64,000 bases of DNA, from assembly GCA_023213395.1 (NCBI GenBank), contig CM041465.1, forward strand, positions 73,849,741 to 73,913,740, read 5' to 3'. Numbering within the stretch: position 1 is the stretch's first letter; each line of letters begins with the position of its first letter. A program made the translations under genes and the position numbers. This DNA is from Cycas panzhihuaensis (Eukaryota > Cycadophyta). Positions 13,068 to 24,920 of this stretch are shown piece after piece. The notes below the pieces were generated by a model. It saw nothing but the letters and a program-made list of their open reading frames with translations. It had not been told where the DNA came from and did not search any database.

Positions 13068-13079
13068 TGGTATCATAGC
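13068..13079 (+). other. Copia-2 primer-binding site
   Basis: TGGTATCATAGC abuts the LTR end, one base off the plant initiator-tRNA-Met PBS TGGTATCAGAGC. Confidence 0.85.
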
Positions 13080-13189
13080 ACAGTCAACCAGTGTCTTTTA
13101 GCAGTTAATATGAAAGATGAATGCTGAAATAAGGTCCTTCTAAACAACACACAAAGAAAGATTGCTTCGCAGCAGAGCAAGCAAAGAAC

Positions 13190-13760
13190 TCACAGACATG
13201 GCTCTACAAGACATCTCTCTTTCTCATGTCTTTCCTTCCTCTTATTGATGTTTGGCTATGATTGAGTAGCAAAGGCCTCCCTCTATATGATCCATTCACT
13301 ACAATAGATGCAATTGAGTTTGTTGAGCAGATTGAAGAACTGTCATCTGGTGCAGCTTGATGCTTCCTACCCACACAAACACTCTATGCTGGCCTTAAGG
13401 AGATGTCCCCACTGAAACTAGCTTCTATAGCTCGAGGTGTTTCTGAACCATCCCTATCCCAATTTGCTTGATCTGTATTCCCATCCTCCACTGCAGGTCT
13501 TAGTGTGCCAACAACATTATCTGCAGTGTCCATTTAATAGCCCAGGAGTAACAGTTCCAAAAGCCAAGCGCATGGGACACTCACCTTGTGCAATTGTGGA
13601 GCAAAAACTCTACTCTTTTTCAGGTCCTATCATCAAAGATAAGTGGGGGAGGCATCACCCCTCATTTGAATTGAGGGCTGTACACAAGAAATACACATTT
13701 TACCATTTGATAGAGAAGAAGGTAAACCCAGGTTTAGGTTTTGTCCAGTGCAGAAGCGCC
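13190..13760 (+). pseudogene. Probable host-gene fragments in Copia-2 leader
   Basis: Unlike the surrounding AT-rich DNA, this stretch has balanced composition and gene-like runs. A 117-codon open frame (13,437-13,790) includes RMGHSPCAIVEQKLYSFSG, which loosely resembles a Kelch blade. Another frame near 13,310-13,350 reads DAIEFVEQIEELSSGAA. Neither is a confident identification. The neighbouring kinase piece and the composition point to captured exons. Confidence 0.4.
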
Positions 13761-13764
13761 ACGG

Positions 13765-13960
<196 letters not shown>

Positions 13961-14220
13961 AATGCAACTGAACTACCATTTCGATGCACCAGACTTGCGA
14001 ACGCAGCCATCTCCGTATCAGCCATGATCATCTCCTCTCTAGCCTGTAACCTGAGAAAGATACAAGAAATACGCCTCGCCACCACTGTTGTCGCCTCTAC
14101 AAAGCTGTCGAAGATGCCATCGCTCCAATCCTTCGCAGACCTGCAAGAAGACATAGCTACTGCCATCGCAATGAGGTAGGGTTTTGATTAACCTACCCAC
14201 CCCACCTCGGACCCTAATCA
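13961..14220 (+). other. Gene-like GC-balanced segment in Copia-2 leader
   Basis: This segment ends in GAGGTAGGGTTTTGATTAACC and CCTCGGACCC. The Copia-1 leader contains a counterpart on the minus strand (about 20,525-20,640, with GGTAGGGTTT and CCCCTCGGACCCC). It is therefore a family-level leader module, perhaps once a gene's 5' end. Open frames on the minus strand here (13,939-14,221) are not recognised. Confidence 0.5.
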
Positions 14221-15419
14221 ATTCAAATTCAACTTTCTTTAATATAATCTAATTTTTTGTCGGGTCCACAAATTTTTTTATTTATAATACTATATATATA
14301 AATGTTAAATTAAACCTAAAATTTCTTAATTATTAAACTTTAGGATTTAAAACCCCCATTTTTTATTACATTTTTCTTTATCTAGGCTCTCCCCCCCCCC
14401 CCCCCCCCCAAACTCTTTATCACTTTAATTTAAATAAAATTTAACACCCCCCTTAATCTCTATTATAAACCTTAGCGACCCCCCCTTAAACTTTATAAAT
14501 TTACAAATTAATAAACTATCTTAAACCTCAATAATTATTCCCCTCCCCTTACATTTTATTTTTTAATATTAAAATCAACCCTTTTATACATACTTTTTTA
14601 TAAGACTTAGGCTTAATAAATCTGTTGATTAATCAATAAACTTTAATATGTAACATTACTATTCAATCTTAATATAGTCAATCAACCTTAGGGTAATTAA
14701 AATAAACCCTCCGCCCCCCTATTACTTTTTAATGATTAAAATTAACCCTCCTATCACTACATTCAAATGTTAAAAATTACTTCAAATTAACATAGTTAAT
14801 TTTAGGCAAATTAAAATTAACCTTTTCCCTATTATATTTAATCAACTTCATTCATTTTTATTATACTTTTTTTACATTTATTACTATTCCCCCCAACACT
14901 TTATTATTGATTTATAAATTAACATTTTCCCTCCCTTCCACATCTAATCTATAAATTTTAATTATGTCATTTAATCTTTAAAATTACACAGGGAAACTAA
15001 ATACCTTAGTTATAAAGTTTTTTCTTAAGTAAAACACCTTTTTTTTTTAAAGGAAAACTGTTTATTTTTTACAGGGGATTTTTTAATTTTGAAATGGGAT
15101 AGTTTCTTTCTTTTAAAAAGGGGATTGTTTATTAAATAGGGGCTGTCTATCAAAGGGGGACTATTTGCTTAAGAACATATAACTTTCTTTTAAGAACTGT
15201 TTATCAAAAAAGGGACTGCTTAAGGCAACGTTTTAAGAAGTTGTTTGTTTATTCATATGTTTACAAATACATGATTTTTTATCTTAAATGCAATTAATAC
15301 ATACTAAAATGTCTTCGTGAATTATATCTATTAACTTGATTAGTACTTTTACTAAGTAATTATTTTTCCAATCACCTTTATAACTCTTTAATCTACAATC
15401 AAACCTCAACACTCCCAAT
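14221..15419 (+). other. Copia-2 pyrimidine-rich leader
   Basis: About 1.2 kb of C/T- and A-rich noncoding DNA with a 19-base C run at 14,391-14,409. It ends in short G-run repeats of the type GGGGATTGTTTA and GGGGACTATTTG near 15,075-15,215. The matching leader of Copia-1 has an 18-base G run on the plus strand at 20,281-20,298. No gene is seen. Confidence 0.6.
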
Positions 15420-16552
15420 ATGGCATTAATGCCAGGGACAGTCACCTGTGTTCCAATTCTAGTATTAACTGGCTCAAACTATGCTAAATGGAGGAACCAC
15501 ATATCTCATCAGCTCAAACAACAAAAGATATGGCGATATGTGACATGTGAATTTGAAAAACCAAAAGTATATACTACTGAGAGTCTTATGGTATATCTGA
15601 TGAACTCAGATGCCGCCTTAGGCACCATATTAAACTCACTCTTACCAGAAATCAGTCGGTAGTTTTCTGAAAAAGATGACTTAGCTTTATGCGGAAAACC
15701 TTGCAAGAAAAATATGACAAGGCTGATACACATCAAGTGGTTGTCTTAGAACAACAATTGTATAACCTGACTTTTGACGACTTTTCGAATGTTGAGGATT
15801 TTTTAACTAAAATTCAATCAATTAATAAAGATCTAGATAACTACATCAAATCTAAAACCAAAGAAGGTGATGTTGAAAAAATAACTACGCATGTTAGAGA
15901 CGACGACACACTCATGCATCATGTAGTAAACAAACTACCAATGCACTTTAATCTCTTCAAAACTGCCAGACAACAAGCTAGCAACCCACCTATTACATTC
16001 AATCAGTTGACTAATAAGCTAATTGAACATCAGAGAATGTTAATTCAACCAGGTGCATTAAAAGATCCTTCATAGGCTTTGTTTTCTAAAACTAAGCCAC
16101 AATTTAAAAATAAACAACAGAATAATAATTTTTATAATAATCTTAAATTCCAGAAACCTCATAGAGGTTCACCGTCTAATTCACAAAATAATGTTAAATA
16201 TTCTAGTCCAACTAAACACCAGAATACTTCTAATCAATTCTTTTCTAATAGGAACAATGCAACTTCTTCTCAAAACACTAGTTGTGCCTATTATCATAAA
16301 AGAGGCCACACTATTGATGTCTGTAGAAGTAGAATAGCTTCAGAAGTATGGAAAGCTTCCAAGGGATTACAAAATAAACCTCAATCCCATTCACAATCCT
16401 ATTTTCAATCTCATTCTCAATCACGACCTCAAAATCGTCAATTTCATAATCGGTCTTTAGCAGCAATAACTTCTGTATTTGTTGCTCCTTTAAATCAACC
16501 ACCACAGTGGATCCTTGACTCTGGTGCGTCCCATCATATGACTGGACACTAG
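15420..16552 (+). pseudogene. Copia-2 gag-protease
   Basis: MALMPGTVTC starts gag at 15,420, with GSNYAKWRNHISHQLKQ of a Copia Gag. One CAG-to-TAG stop at 15,661 and a frameshift precede a long open block (15,689-16,075). That block ends in LTNKLIEHQRMLI. A stop at 16,076 separates the Gln/Asn/Ser-rich linker. The knuckle CAYYHKRGHTIDVC (16,284-16,325) has its second Cys as Tyr. The protease motif WILDSGASHHM has an intact DSG at 16,517-16,525. A stop follows at 16,550. Only a handful of lesions block the frame. Confidence 0.9.
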
Positions 16553-18083
16553 AAAAAATTAACCACTTATCAATCCGAAACGAACTCTGAAAAGAGATTT
16601 CTTTCAGAAGTGGTAATCAACTTAAAGTCAAAGGATCTGGTGATGTTACCCTAAAAGATGGTTCAATCAAGGATGTTTTTTATGTACCTGGTTTGTTACC
16701 AAACATCCTCTCAATCTATCAGATTTGCTAGAAAGACCTTGTTGTCGAATTCTGGAAAAATAAATTTATCATTAAGGATATATTAAACAAATTCAAACGT
16801 ATTGCTTCAGGACCTGTTGATCATAACACAGGTCTCTATAGTCTAACCAGTCTTTAAAATAACAAATCAAAATCTTTTAGTGCCGTTATTACTAAATCTG
16901 ACTCAATCAGCAAATTTTAGCATGCAAGATTTGGCCATACTAGTTATGGCAAATTACAATATTTAAAGAAGCATGAAATGGTTTATGGCTTACTAACCTT
17001 AAACACTATTTATGGTGTTTGTGAAGCCTGTGTGATAGGCAAACAACACATGGATCCATTTCCATACAAAACTCAATATAGAGCAACTGCTCCACTTGAA
17101 CATATGTGGATCCTTTTATGTAACGTCATATTTAGGTTCTCGTTATTTTGTTACATTTATAGATGATTATTCAAGAAAATATTAGGTTTATATACTCAAA
17201 ACACGTAGTCAAGTGTTTGACATTTTTGTTGAATATAAAACATTAGTTGAAAATTAATCAAATTCAAGAATCAAAATATTTCGATCTGATAATGCTAAGG
17301 AATATTTAAGTAGAAAATTTACTTCTTTATGTAAATCACATGAAATTCAGTTCCAACATTCTATTGCTTACACACCTCAACAAAACGGTGTTACTGAACG
17401 CAAAAATCGTACTCTTGTTGAAATGACTCGTTGCATGTTACATGCAAAGAATGTAGATTTAAAATTATGGGCAGAAGTAATTAACTACTCTAATTATTTA
17501 TTAAATCGTTTACCTAGTAAATGTCTACAAAATGTTACTCTAGAACAAAAATGGTCTGGAAGAAAACCATCTATTAATCATTTATGAATATTTGGTAATA
17601 TCGCGTAGGGACATATCCCTCACAAAAAATATAAAACGTTAGATAAAAAAAATTAAAAATACATCTTCGTTGGATATAGCGAAGAGAGCAAAGCTTATAG
17701 ACTCTTAGATCCAGTTACGCATAACATTTCTATTTTACGTGATGTAATATTTGATGAAGAAGGATCTACTTCAATATCTACTTATGTAGAACTTCTTCTT
17801 GAAGATTTATTAACCAACACTCATTTGGTTGACCCTTCTGAAAAACAAGCTGATTCAGAAGTTATAGAATCTTTATCAACTCAAGTCCAAAACTGGACTC
17901 TATCTGAATGCATTAAAACAGATCATTCTCTTCAGGCCAGTTCATCAAATCAACCTACATCTTCAGATACAGTTACTCACAAGCAACCTATTTGGGCAAC
18001 CAAAATGCTTGATGATGCTGGATCTGATGCAGGTAATCCTACCGAAACCAGATGCACACGTGTAAAAACTACATGCTAATTTT
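16553..18083 (+). pseudogene. Copia-2 integrase and linker to RT
   Basis: The pre-integrase zinc region (ARFGHTSYGKL near 16,924-16,960, CEACVIGKQH near 17,020) is followed by the core. The core has IDDYSRK at 17,159, FRSDNAKEYL at 17,278 and TPQQNGVTERKNR at 17,369-17,410, so the D-D-E residues are recognisable. The C-terminal part (YIFVGYSEESKAYRLLDP) lies at 17,660-17,715, followed by an acidic Ser/Thr-rich linker including the 84-codon block at 17,825-18,079. There are several stops and a small deletion before IDDYSRK. Confidence 0.85.
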
Positions 18084-18983
18084 GTCTTAATGGAAAAAAT
18101 AATGGACAACAATGATCCAAAAACTTATAAATAAGCTAACAACAATCTTGTATGGCATGATGTTATGTAGACTGAATTTGCTGCCTTAATTAAAAATTCA
18201 GCTTGGGATTTTATTCCTCTCCCACCTGGAAAAAATGTCGTCGACTGTAAATAGGTTTATAGGACTAAATATAACTCATCAAGCGCAGTGGAAAAATATA
18301 AAGCTCACTTTATTACAAAAGGGTTTTCTTAAATAGATGGCATTGATTATAATAAAACCTTTGCCCCTGTTGCAAAGATGAATACAATGAAGATAATTAT
18401 TGCTCTTCTAGCCAAGTTTGGTTGGGAAATTCACCAAATGGATGTTAAGAGTGCTTTCTTAAATGGTGATCTCAAAGAAGAGATCTATATGTCACAACCA
18501 CCTGGATTTATTAAAAATTCTAATTTAGTTTGCAAACTTAAAAAATCTATTTATGGTTTAAAACAAACTCCTCGAGCTTGGTATATCAAAGTTGATGATT
18601 ATTTAATTCACATTGGATATACTAGATGTATTAATGATCCAAATCTTTATTTTAAACGTGAAAATGAAAATCTTACTATTCTAATCCTCTATGTTGATGA
18701 CATTATTATTACTGGATCATCAATTCATAATATTCATCATCTAAAATTAACTTTAATGAATAAATTTGAAATGACCGATTTAGATCTATTACATTACTTT
18801 CTCGGTTTACAAGTATATCAAAATCATTTAAATATAACAATATCTCAACCTAAGTATATTCTTGACTTAATTCAACGGTTTAACATGGACAATGCTAAAC
18901 TTGTATCCAATCCTTTACAATCAGGAGTTAAACTATCTACTAATTATCTAACTCTGTTATATGATCTAACTCTATATAGATGA
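18084..18983 (+). pseudogene. Copia-2 reverse transcriptase
   Basis: The 201-codon open block (18,378-18,983) carries QMDVKSAFLNGDLKEEIYM, LKKSIYGLKQTPRAWY and LYVDDIIITGSS, with YVDD intact at 18,690-18,701. The RT N-terminus (18,160-18,370) has stops at Trp and Gln positions. A TGA at 18,981 separates it from RNase H where CGA is expected. It is the best-preserved RT in the window. Confidence 0.9.
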
Positions 18984-19622
18984 ATGATTGGTAGTCTAAT
19001 CTATCTTACTCACACTCGCCCTGACATTTCTTATGTTGTTGCTTTATGTTCCCATTATATGCAACAACCACACGAATCTCATTGGAAAGCTGCTAAATGT
19101 ATCTTACGTTATCTAAAACATACTGTCTTTTATGGACTAACTTATAATTTTTATAATAAACCACTAACATTAACTGGATATACTGATTCTGATTGGGTAG
19201 GTGATATATTTGATCGTAAATCTCCTTCAGGTTATGTATTTTTTATAGATTCCTCACCTATTACTTGGTCTAGCAAGAAAATGCAGACACTTGCTTTATC
19301 TATAACTGAAGTTGAATATCGTGCATTTGTTGAAGTTGGTAAATATGCACTTTGGCTAAAATCACTACTAAATGAAATTGGTCTGTCTCTAAACTCTTCA
19401 ATTAAAATTAAAGTTGATAATCAAGGTGCAATTACTATAGCTACTAATCCTGTTTCTCATTCTATGACTAAGCATATTGAATTACATCAACATTTTATTC
19501 GTAATTTAGTTACTAATAATCTTGTTTGTTTGTTTTATTGTCCAACAAATTTACAGATTGCTGACATTCTTATGAAATCTTTAACTGAACTAAAGTTTTT
19601 AAATCTCAGAGGTTTATTGTAG
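18984..19622 (+). pseudogene. Copia-2 RNase H
   Basis: A fully open 212-codon block with MIGSLIYLTHTRPDISY, the first catalytic Asp in GYTDSDWVGD (19,177-19,206), the Glu in TEVEYRA (about 19,309) and the Asp in DNQGAI (about 19,417), plus a final LKFLNLRGLL before the stop. It is open alone but is separated from RT by a stop, so it would not be made as Pol. Confidence 0.9.
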
Positions 19623-19706
19623 ATAAAAGAAGTCTCCATGAAAGGGAGATCACCGTGATGAAGCTCTTCTTTTCTCTCTAGTATAAAAGTTTACATTAAA
19701 GGGGGA

Positions 19707-20135
19707 TGTTAGAAAATATAATGTAAACTTTATATTTCTTTAAGTTATTATTTAGTCACATGTTTAAATTATAATTTAAGTGATTATAATGTTTCAAACT
19801 TATGTTTATTTTAATAATTTGTGGATGGTCATTGAAATATAAAATCGCATTCCAACAAACCTCTGTACTATTTATTCATCTCCTAGATTCATGGAGACAG
19901 TTCCAGGAATTTAGGAAGTTTGTCCAAATACCTGATTAAAGGTTGTTTTAGGGGTTGGTGGTTTTGTATAGTGGTTTCATTTCTTTATTAATAAAATTAG
20001 CTTTAGATGTAGTTTTTCTTCCCCAAAAGGGGTTTTCCACTTGTCAATTGATGTGTACTTATGCAGTGTTAATTTTTGGTTATTTCCTGTTTCCATTGAT
20101 CCTATTAATGCTGTACTTGTGCTTATTCTCTCACA
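19707..20135 (+). repeat. Copia-2 3' LTR with preceding polypurine tract
   Basis: PPT AAAGGGGGA at 19,698-19,706 is followed by TGTTAGAAAATATAA, and the LTR ends CTCACA. It aligns end to end with the 5' LTR. Confidence 0.9.
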
Positions 20136-21450
20136 ACTAGTAAGACATATTAAGCATTCATAACTATCCTCATTCTTTAATAATAGTTAAATAAGGTCAT
20201 ATTATTATCTTAGTCCTTTCAAAGGACTAAATGTTTAATATAATAAGGGGGGTTAATGTTAATATTAAAGTGTAGTAAGTGGGGGGGGGGGGGGGGGGCG
20301 CTATTTTTAATATTATAATGTAGTAAGGGGAGGTTGATGTTAAGTCGATTTAAGGAATGGGAGAGGAATGTCCTTTAAAAAGTATGTTTTAATTAGATAA
20401 TTACCCTAAGGTTAACTATGTTTAGTTTATATATATATATATAAAGAGGGGTAGAGAGCGACGCGGATCTGATAGATTTTTATTTTTATTTAAAAAAATT
20501 AGTTTAATTTTTGAATAATATTTGGGGTCCGAGGGGGAAGGTTAGTGAAACCCTACCTATATGTTCTCTATGGCGGCGGTTGGTCGTCTTCTTTATAGGA
20601 GCGGCAATGATGGCGTTGCAACAAGGTGAGGACCCAGTTCGTGTTCTCTGTCTTCATAGGAGCGGTTGTGTTGCCATTCCAAGAATTCTTTTATTAGCAC
20701 ATATCAAAAAATAGGTCCATTTGCAATTATTACTCTGCCAAGCTACACTGTCAGCTTTTTCCAAGAAGAGGTGGACAAAGCTACTAAGGAGGAGGAGGTG
20801 AATGGCGCAGAGCCCAAGCCAGATTCTGAGCCGGAGCCAAAGTTGAAATCCAAGAATTACAACTTGCAGAAGTGATTTACACGCCTCAAGGGTTCAAATG
20901 AGCTCACGCATTTTGTCGAACGCCCTGAAATGGCTGAATGGCCAAAGGGGATAGTCCTTATTGCTCTCAAACAGAGGGTTTATTAGCTCAGCGCGAATTG
21001 GTTGTCGACAAAGATTAGTTGTTAAGAGAAATTTATACATGTCTGGGAGGGAGAGCAAAGTAGCGTTGTCATGCTTTTCCAGAGCATTTTCAATAGACAT
21101 ATTTGTTGCTGATAAAGCCATTGAGGAGGAAGAGGCAGACAAAGGTACTATGGCAGAAGATATGGTTTTTCTTTCTTCAAATTCAGAACATAGCCACAAG
21201 GAGAATTATGAATGACTTTAGTGAATTCCAAGGTCCTCAATGATCCAGTTGAATAGACAGAGATAGATGCATACAGATCTTAATCCATATCTGTACAGGT
21301 CAATAACTATGTCGTTTGAATTTTTCTCTTATATGCATCATCACGACATTTGAAATCTTGCTCGCTTTTGATTTACACATAGAATTTATTGAGGAAGGAT
21401 CAGAGGAGCCTCCACTATTTGTGAATAGCCCAATTCAAGAGCAAAAAATT
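20136..21450 (-). other. Copia-1 leader, PBS-proximal part with gene-like segments
   Basis: Between the Copia-2 insertion and the Copia-1 PBS, the first 0.35 kb is AT/G-run rich (G18 at 20,281-20,298). Then 20,520-21,440 is of balanced composition with gene-like open frames on both strands: plus 20,666-20,875 with an acidic Glu/Pro/Lys tail, minus 20,894-21,199. I do not recognise either. By analogy with Copia-2 this may be captured host sequence, but a different gene from the kinase. Confidence 0.5.
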
Positions 21451-21464
21451 GAGCTCTGATACCA
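21451..21464 (-). other. Copia-1 primer-binding site
   Basis: GAGCTCTGATACCA on the plus strand is the complement of TGGTATCAGAGCTC, a perfect plant tRNA-Met PBS touching the right LTR. It fixes the minus-strand orientation. Confidence 0.95.
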
Positions 21465-21909
21465 TGTAAGAAGAGGGGTAGCATGCACAATACCACAGGA
21501 TCAAAGAATTAACCATACATAGGTGCCAAATGACATTGCACACGTACACATTTTTAGTAGGTGGAAAACCCCTTCTGGGGAAGAAAAACCACCTCGTTAG
21601 TTTGAAAATTTATTGACTTAAAAAAAAAAACTTTACATAAAACCTTGACAGAAATACCCTCTACATACGAATGGAAACCAACCTTTAGACATGCTTATGA
21701 CAGCCTCCTAGATTCCTGGAACTAATTCCTAGAATCTAGGAGAGGCTATTTAAAGAATGAGAGGTTCATTAAAATGGGTGGTTGCTCATTTCAACGACCT
21801 TTACATAATAATTAGTAATTAACATTAGCTTTTATAAAAATGAACTTTTACATCACTTAAATTTACTTTTACACATGTGATAAAAAAGATAACATTAGCT
21901 TTTCTAACA
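21465..21909 (-). repeat. Copia-1 5' LTR
   Basis: It matches the left LTR but is about 72 bp longer, because of an insertion near its end (about 21,832-21,900) that repeats the AACATTAGCTTTT motif. Confidence 0.9.
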
Positions 21910-24470
21910 ATTACTAACTCTTACCATAATGAGGTTTTGTCTTTTATATCACACTAGTACTTAATCATGATAAGGCTATGAATCCATACCCTATAGGCAT
22001 TATTCATGCATACTGGAATAGTCGTAAGGAGAGAACTTGCTTAACCCTTAAGGGGACTTACTCAACCTTCATAAGAAAGGGGACTTGCTCAATCTAAATT
22101 TCTATCATAATATCGAAGGAAAGGGGACTCACTCAACCTAAATTCCTTTCATAACATAAAGGGGACTTACTCAACCCTTAGGGAATGGGGACCCACTTAA
22201 ACTAAATTCCTTTTATAATATAGAGGGAACTTACTCAACCCCTAGGGAATAGAGACTAACTCAACCTAAATCCCACATGCTAATTGAAATTTACCACCAT
22301 CAAAACAATCCAAGGAGAATGACACAATAATAAACATATATATTCATACCACTTACCGCACTTATCCCTTACATAATATGGAGATAAACTCTAAAAGATT
22401 CTAATAAGAGTTGATTTGTTTGTCCTAGAATTTTGCCTCAAGGTATGATCATGCTTAATATACTAAAGTTAACTTTTACAAAGTTCAACAATGAGAAATT
22501 TAAGAAAGTTTTACTATGAGATTTAAGAATCTTCCTCTCATTCCTACAATTATTAGGTGCATAAACCTTAGTCTTAGTCTCCCAAAAAGCCTCTAGATGT
22601 TCTTTAACTTCTCACTACTTCTATTTAGTGTTGCTACTCTCACTGACTTCATTAATTTTTTCTCTCAAAGGATGATGATGTCAAAAGGATGGAAGACAAT
22701 CCCTTTTCCTACTAAATCTACTCCCTTTAGTAAGTCAGTTAACTATTATTAATACCATTAAGTCTTAGCAGTTGGCTCTGCCTTATAATGGTTGCATCAA
22801 AGTCTACAATTATTACAATTATAGTAACTACCCTATACTTTCTCATCTAAGTTAGGAAAATATCTCTACATTTAATATTCTTAGACATCCCCCTTTTCTG
22901 GCATACTGGCACCTTCAATAGGCACCCTATAAATTTAATTTAAAATTATTCTATCCATTGACAAGAATGTTCTTACAAAATTGTGAGTGCCTACCAATTA
23001 TGCTCTTACTCTATCTCTTTATACTATTAGTACCTTAGATTAAATATGCACAATACATTTGTGTGGATAATTCATCATTTGTATTTAAGTAGGTAAGTCT
23101 ATGATCAAGGATTCCAATGTACCTAAAATTAATCGAATCCAACTTTAGATGAGAAAGTTATGGTCATTCTTATGGAGCATAGGAATTAAGATTTTTCCTT
23201 ATGAATCATTGGTTTTCATGATTTCATAATCTTATAATGTATATGTTTGGTGTTAGTGATTTATTTACATAAGTTCAAGGTGATATTCCTTGTTCATACC
23301 TTTATTTCACATTTTCATAATTCATTCACATGTGTTTTTCACTCAGTAGCTTATTTTCAAGTTTGCAAAGTGTCTTACTTTTGCTTATTGTCCTTTTATT
23401 TTGCAATTTTAAAACTTTACCATTAAGTAGCCATACTCAGTAACCCATGTATGAATTTATGAGGAACTTCATCACTCATGTTTTATTTTATAACTTTGCA
23501 ACTAGATTATCCTTTACTCATACCTAATGATCCATTTATGAAATTGCAAGGAGTTTTTAACTTGCTTCCTTTATTTTCATAACTTTGTAAACTAATGTTC
23601 ATAGGGTCCCATTTGATAACCCATTTACGAGAATGCAAAAGGCTCTCTCTTATATATCCTTTGTTTTGCAACTTTGATCTACGAGTATCCATACTTAGTA
23701 GCCCAATTGCAAATTTACAAGAACTCTTTACTTATCTCTTATCTTCATAATTTCATGTCTTAATCTTACTAATTCCACCTTTGACAACCCACTTGTGAGA
23801 TTGCAAGAATCCCTGTACTTACAACTTAGCTTTACAATTTTATAATCTGATCTCTGCATGCCTTCACTTAATGGTTTATTTGTAAGTTTGTGAGAAGTCC
23901 ATTACCCTACAAAACCCTACTTAGATGTTAGCTTTAAACATTCATAACTTGTCTCTCCAACATCTATTTTCAGCATTCCTTCGCTAATTGAAAAGTTAAA
24001 AATCTCCTATTTTACTTGGTGGTCTCATCCTTGTGAATTATATGATGGGAAATTAAATTGTTGCATCTAAAAAAAGTCATGAAGGTCTCTGAGTCTAACA
24101 CCTACCCTTATATTTATTTTTCCCTCTATTCTTCCCCCATTTATATCATATGCTCCTCTACTTATACTGCCCATTTGAGTAATATGGTTACTTTTGTATT
24201 ATACAAGCAATAAATAAAGAGTGGTTTTTGCATTGAATAAAGTGTTGAAAGAAAAGAGACAAATAACTTAAGTTTATATAGACTACAACCTAAACATAAA
24301 ACAACTTACTAAAATAAGAGACTAAAATAGTGCATCCCTATACCTAGTGAAACATAAATTGTGCATTCACCTCATATAAGACAAATATAATTGGAAAGGA
24401 AAAGATATATTTTAGACATTTGCTGAAGTTGTGGGCTAACTAAGGATGGTTAAAGAACTAGGTCCTTACA
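21910..24470 (-). repeat. Ty3-2 3' LTR, proximal segment
   Basis: Continues the LTR interrupted at 7,321; 21,910-22,560 matches 39,015-39,690. It contains a GGGGACTTACTCAACCC-type minisatellite at about 22,025-22,280, also present at 39,120-39,400. It ends with CCTTACA next to the PPT. Together with 6,678-7,321 it gives an LTR near 3.2 kb. Confidence 0.75.
23345..23930. repeat. Degenerate tandem repeat, about 88-bp period
   Basis: The core 'CCCATTTAYGAxATTGCAA' recurs near 23,441, 23,529, 23,618, 23,700, 23,788 and 23,875, each followed by a T-rich stretch containing TTTCATAACTTTG. The repeat is inside the Ty3-2 LTR. Confidence 0.6.
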
Positions 24471-24485
24471 TCCATCTCCCCTTCA
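24471..24485 (-). other. Ty3-2 polypurine tract
   Basis: TCCATCTCCCCTTCA on the plus strand reads TGAAGGGGAGATGGA on the element strand, directly before the LTR start TGTAAGGACC. Confidence 0.7.
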
Positions 24486-24499
24486 TAAAAGCATCATCC

Positions 24500-24920
24500 T
24501 TGATATGGCTCCTTTTTATTATAAATAAATAAAGGTGTTATTATTATAGGTCACTCTATAACTTCCATGTTGTGTCTTTTAGATGTTAAGTGCTTCCATT
24601 GCACTTTCACTTACCTAAGGCTTTTATTCTATAACATCCTCTTCCTTTAATATAATATTTTCAAGGGTTCTTCTTCAAAATTAATGCTTAGTCTAGTTAT
24701 AAGGTTAATCCATTCAAACACATGCTTTGAATTAGGTGCATACTTCTTTAGTAATTAAATATGGAATACATTATGAATTTATTGATTTAGAGGAAAAGTA
24801 AGTTTATAGGCAACTTATCCAATTTGCTATAAGACCTTGAATGGACCAGAGTATCTTGGTAAAAGCTTCTTACACATGCCTAAGATAAGTAAGTTGTGCT
24901 TGGGTGTTACCTATAGAAAT
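24500..24920 (-). pseudogene. Ty3-2 integrase C-terminus and chromodomain
   Basis: On the minus strand PRYSGPFKVL near 24,825-24,855 is the GPY/F module. EEEPLKILY, then NKSLR..VKVQWKHLTSK near 24,570-24,665, fit the C-terminal chromodomain of Tekay/Del-type chromoviruses (VKVLWRNH-type strand). Such domains direct integration to marked chromatin. Several stops. Confidence 0.6.

Noticed and set aside
22025-22280. CRISPR-like array (GGGGACTTACTCAACCC repeats)
   Set aside because: Repeats are degenerate, spacing varies, and the same array occurs in both LTRs of a plant retrotransposon; a minisatellite.
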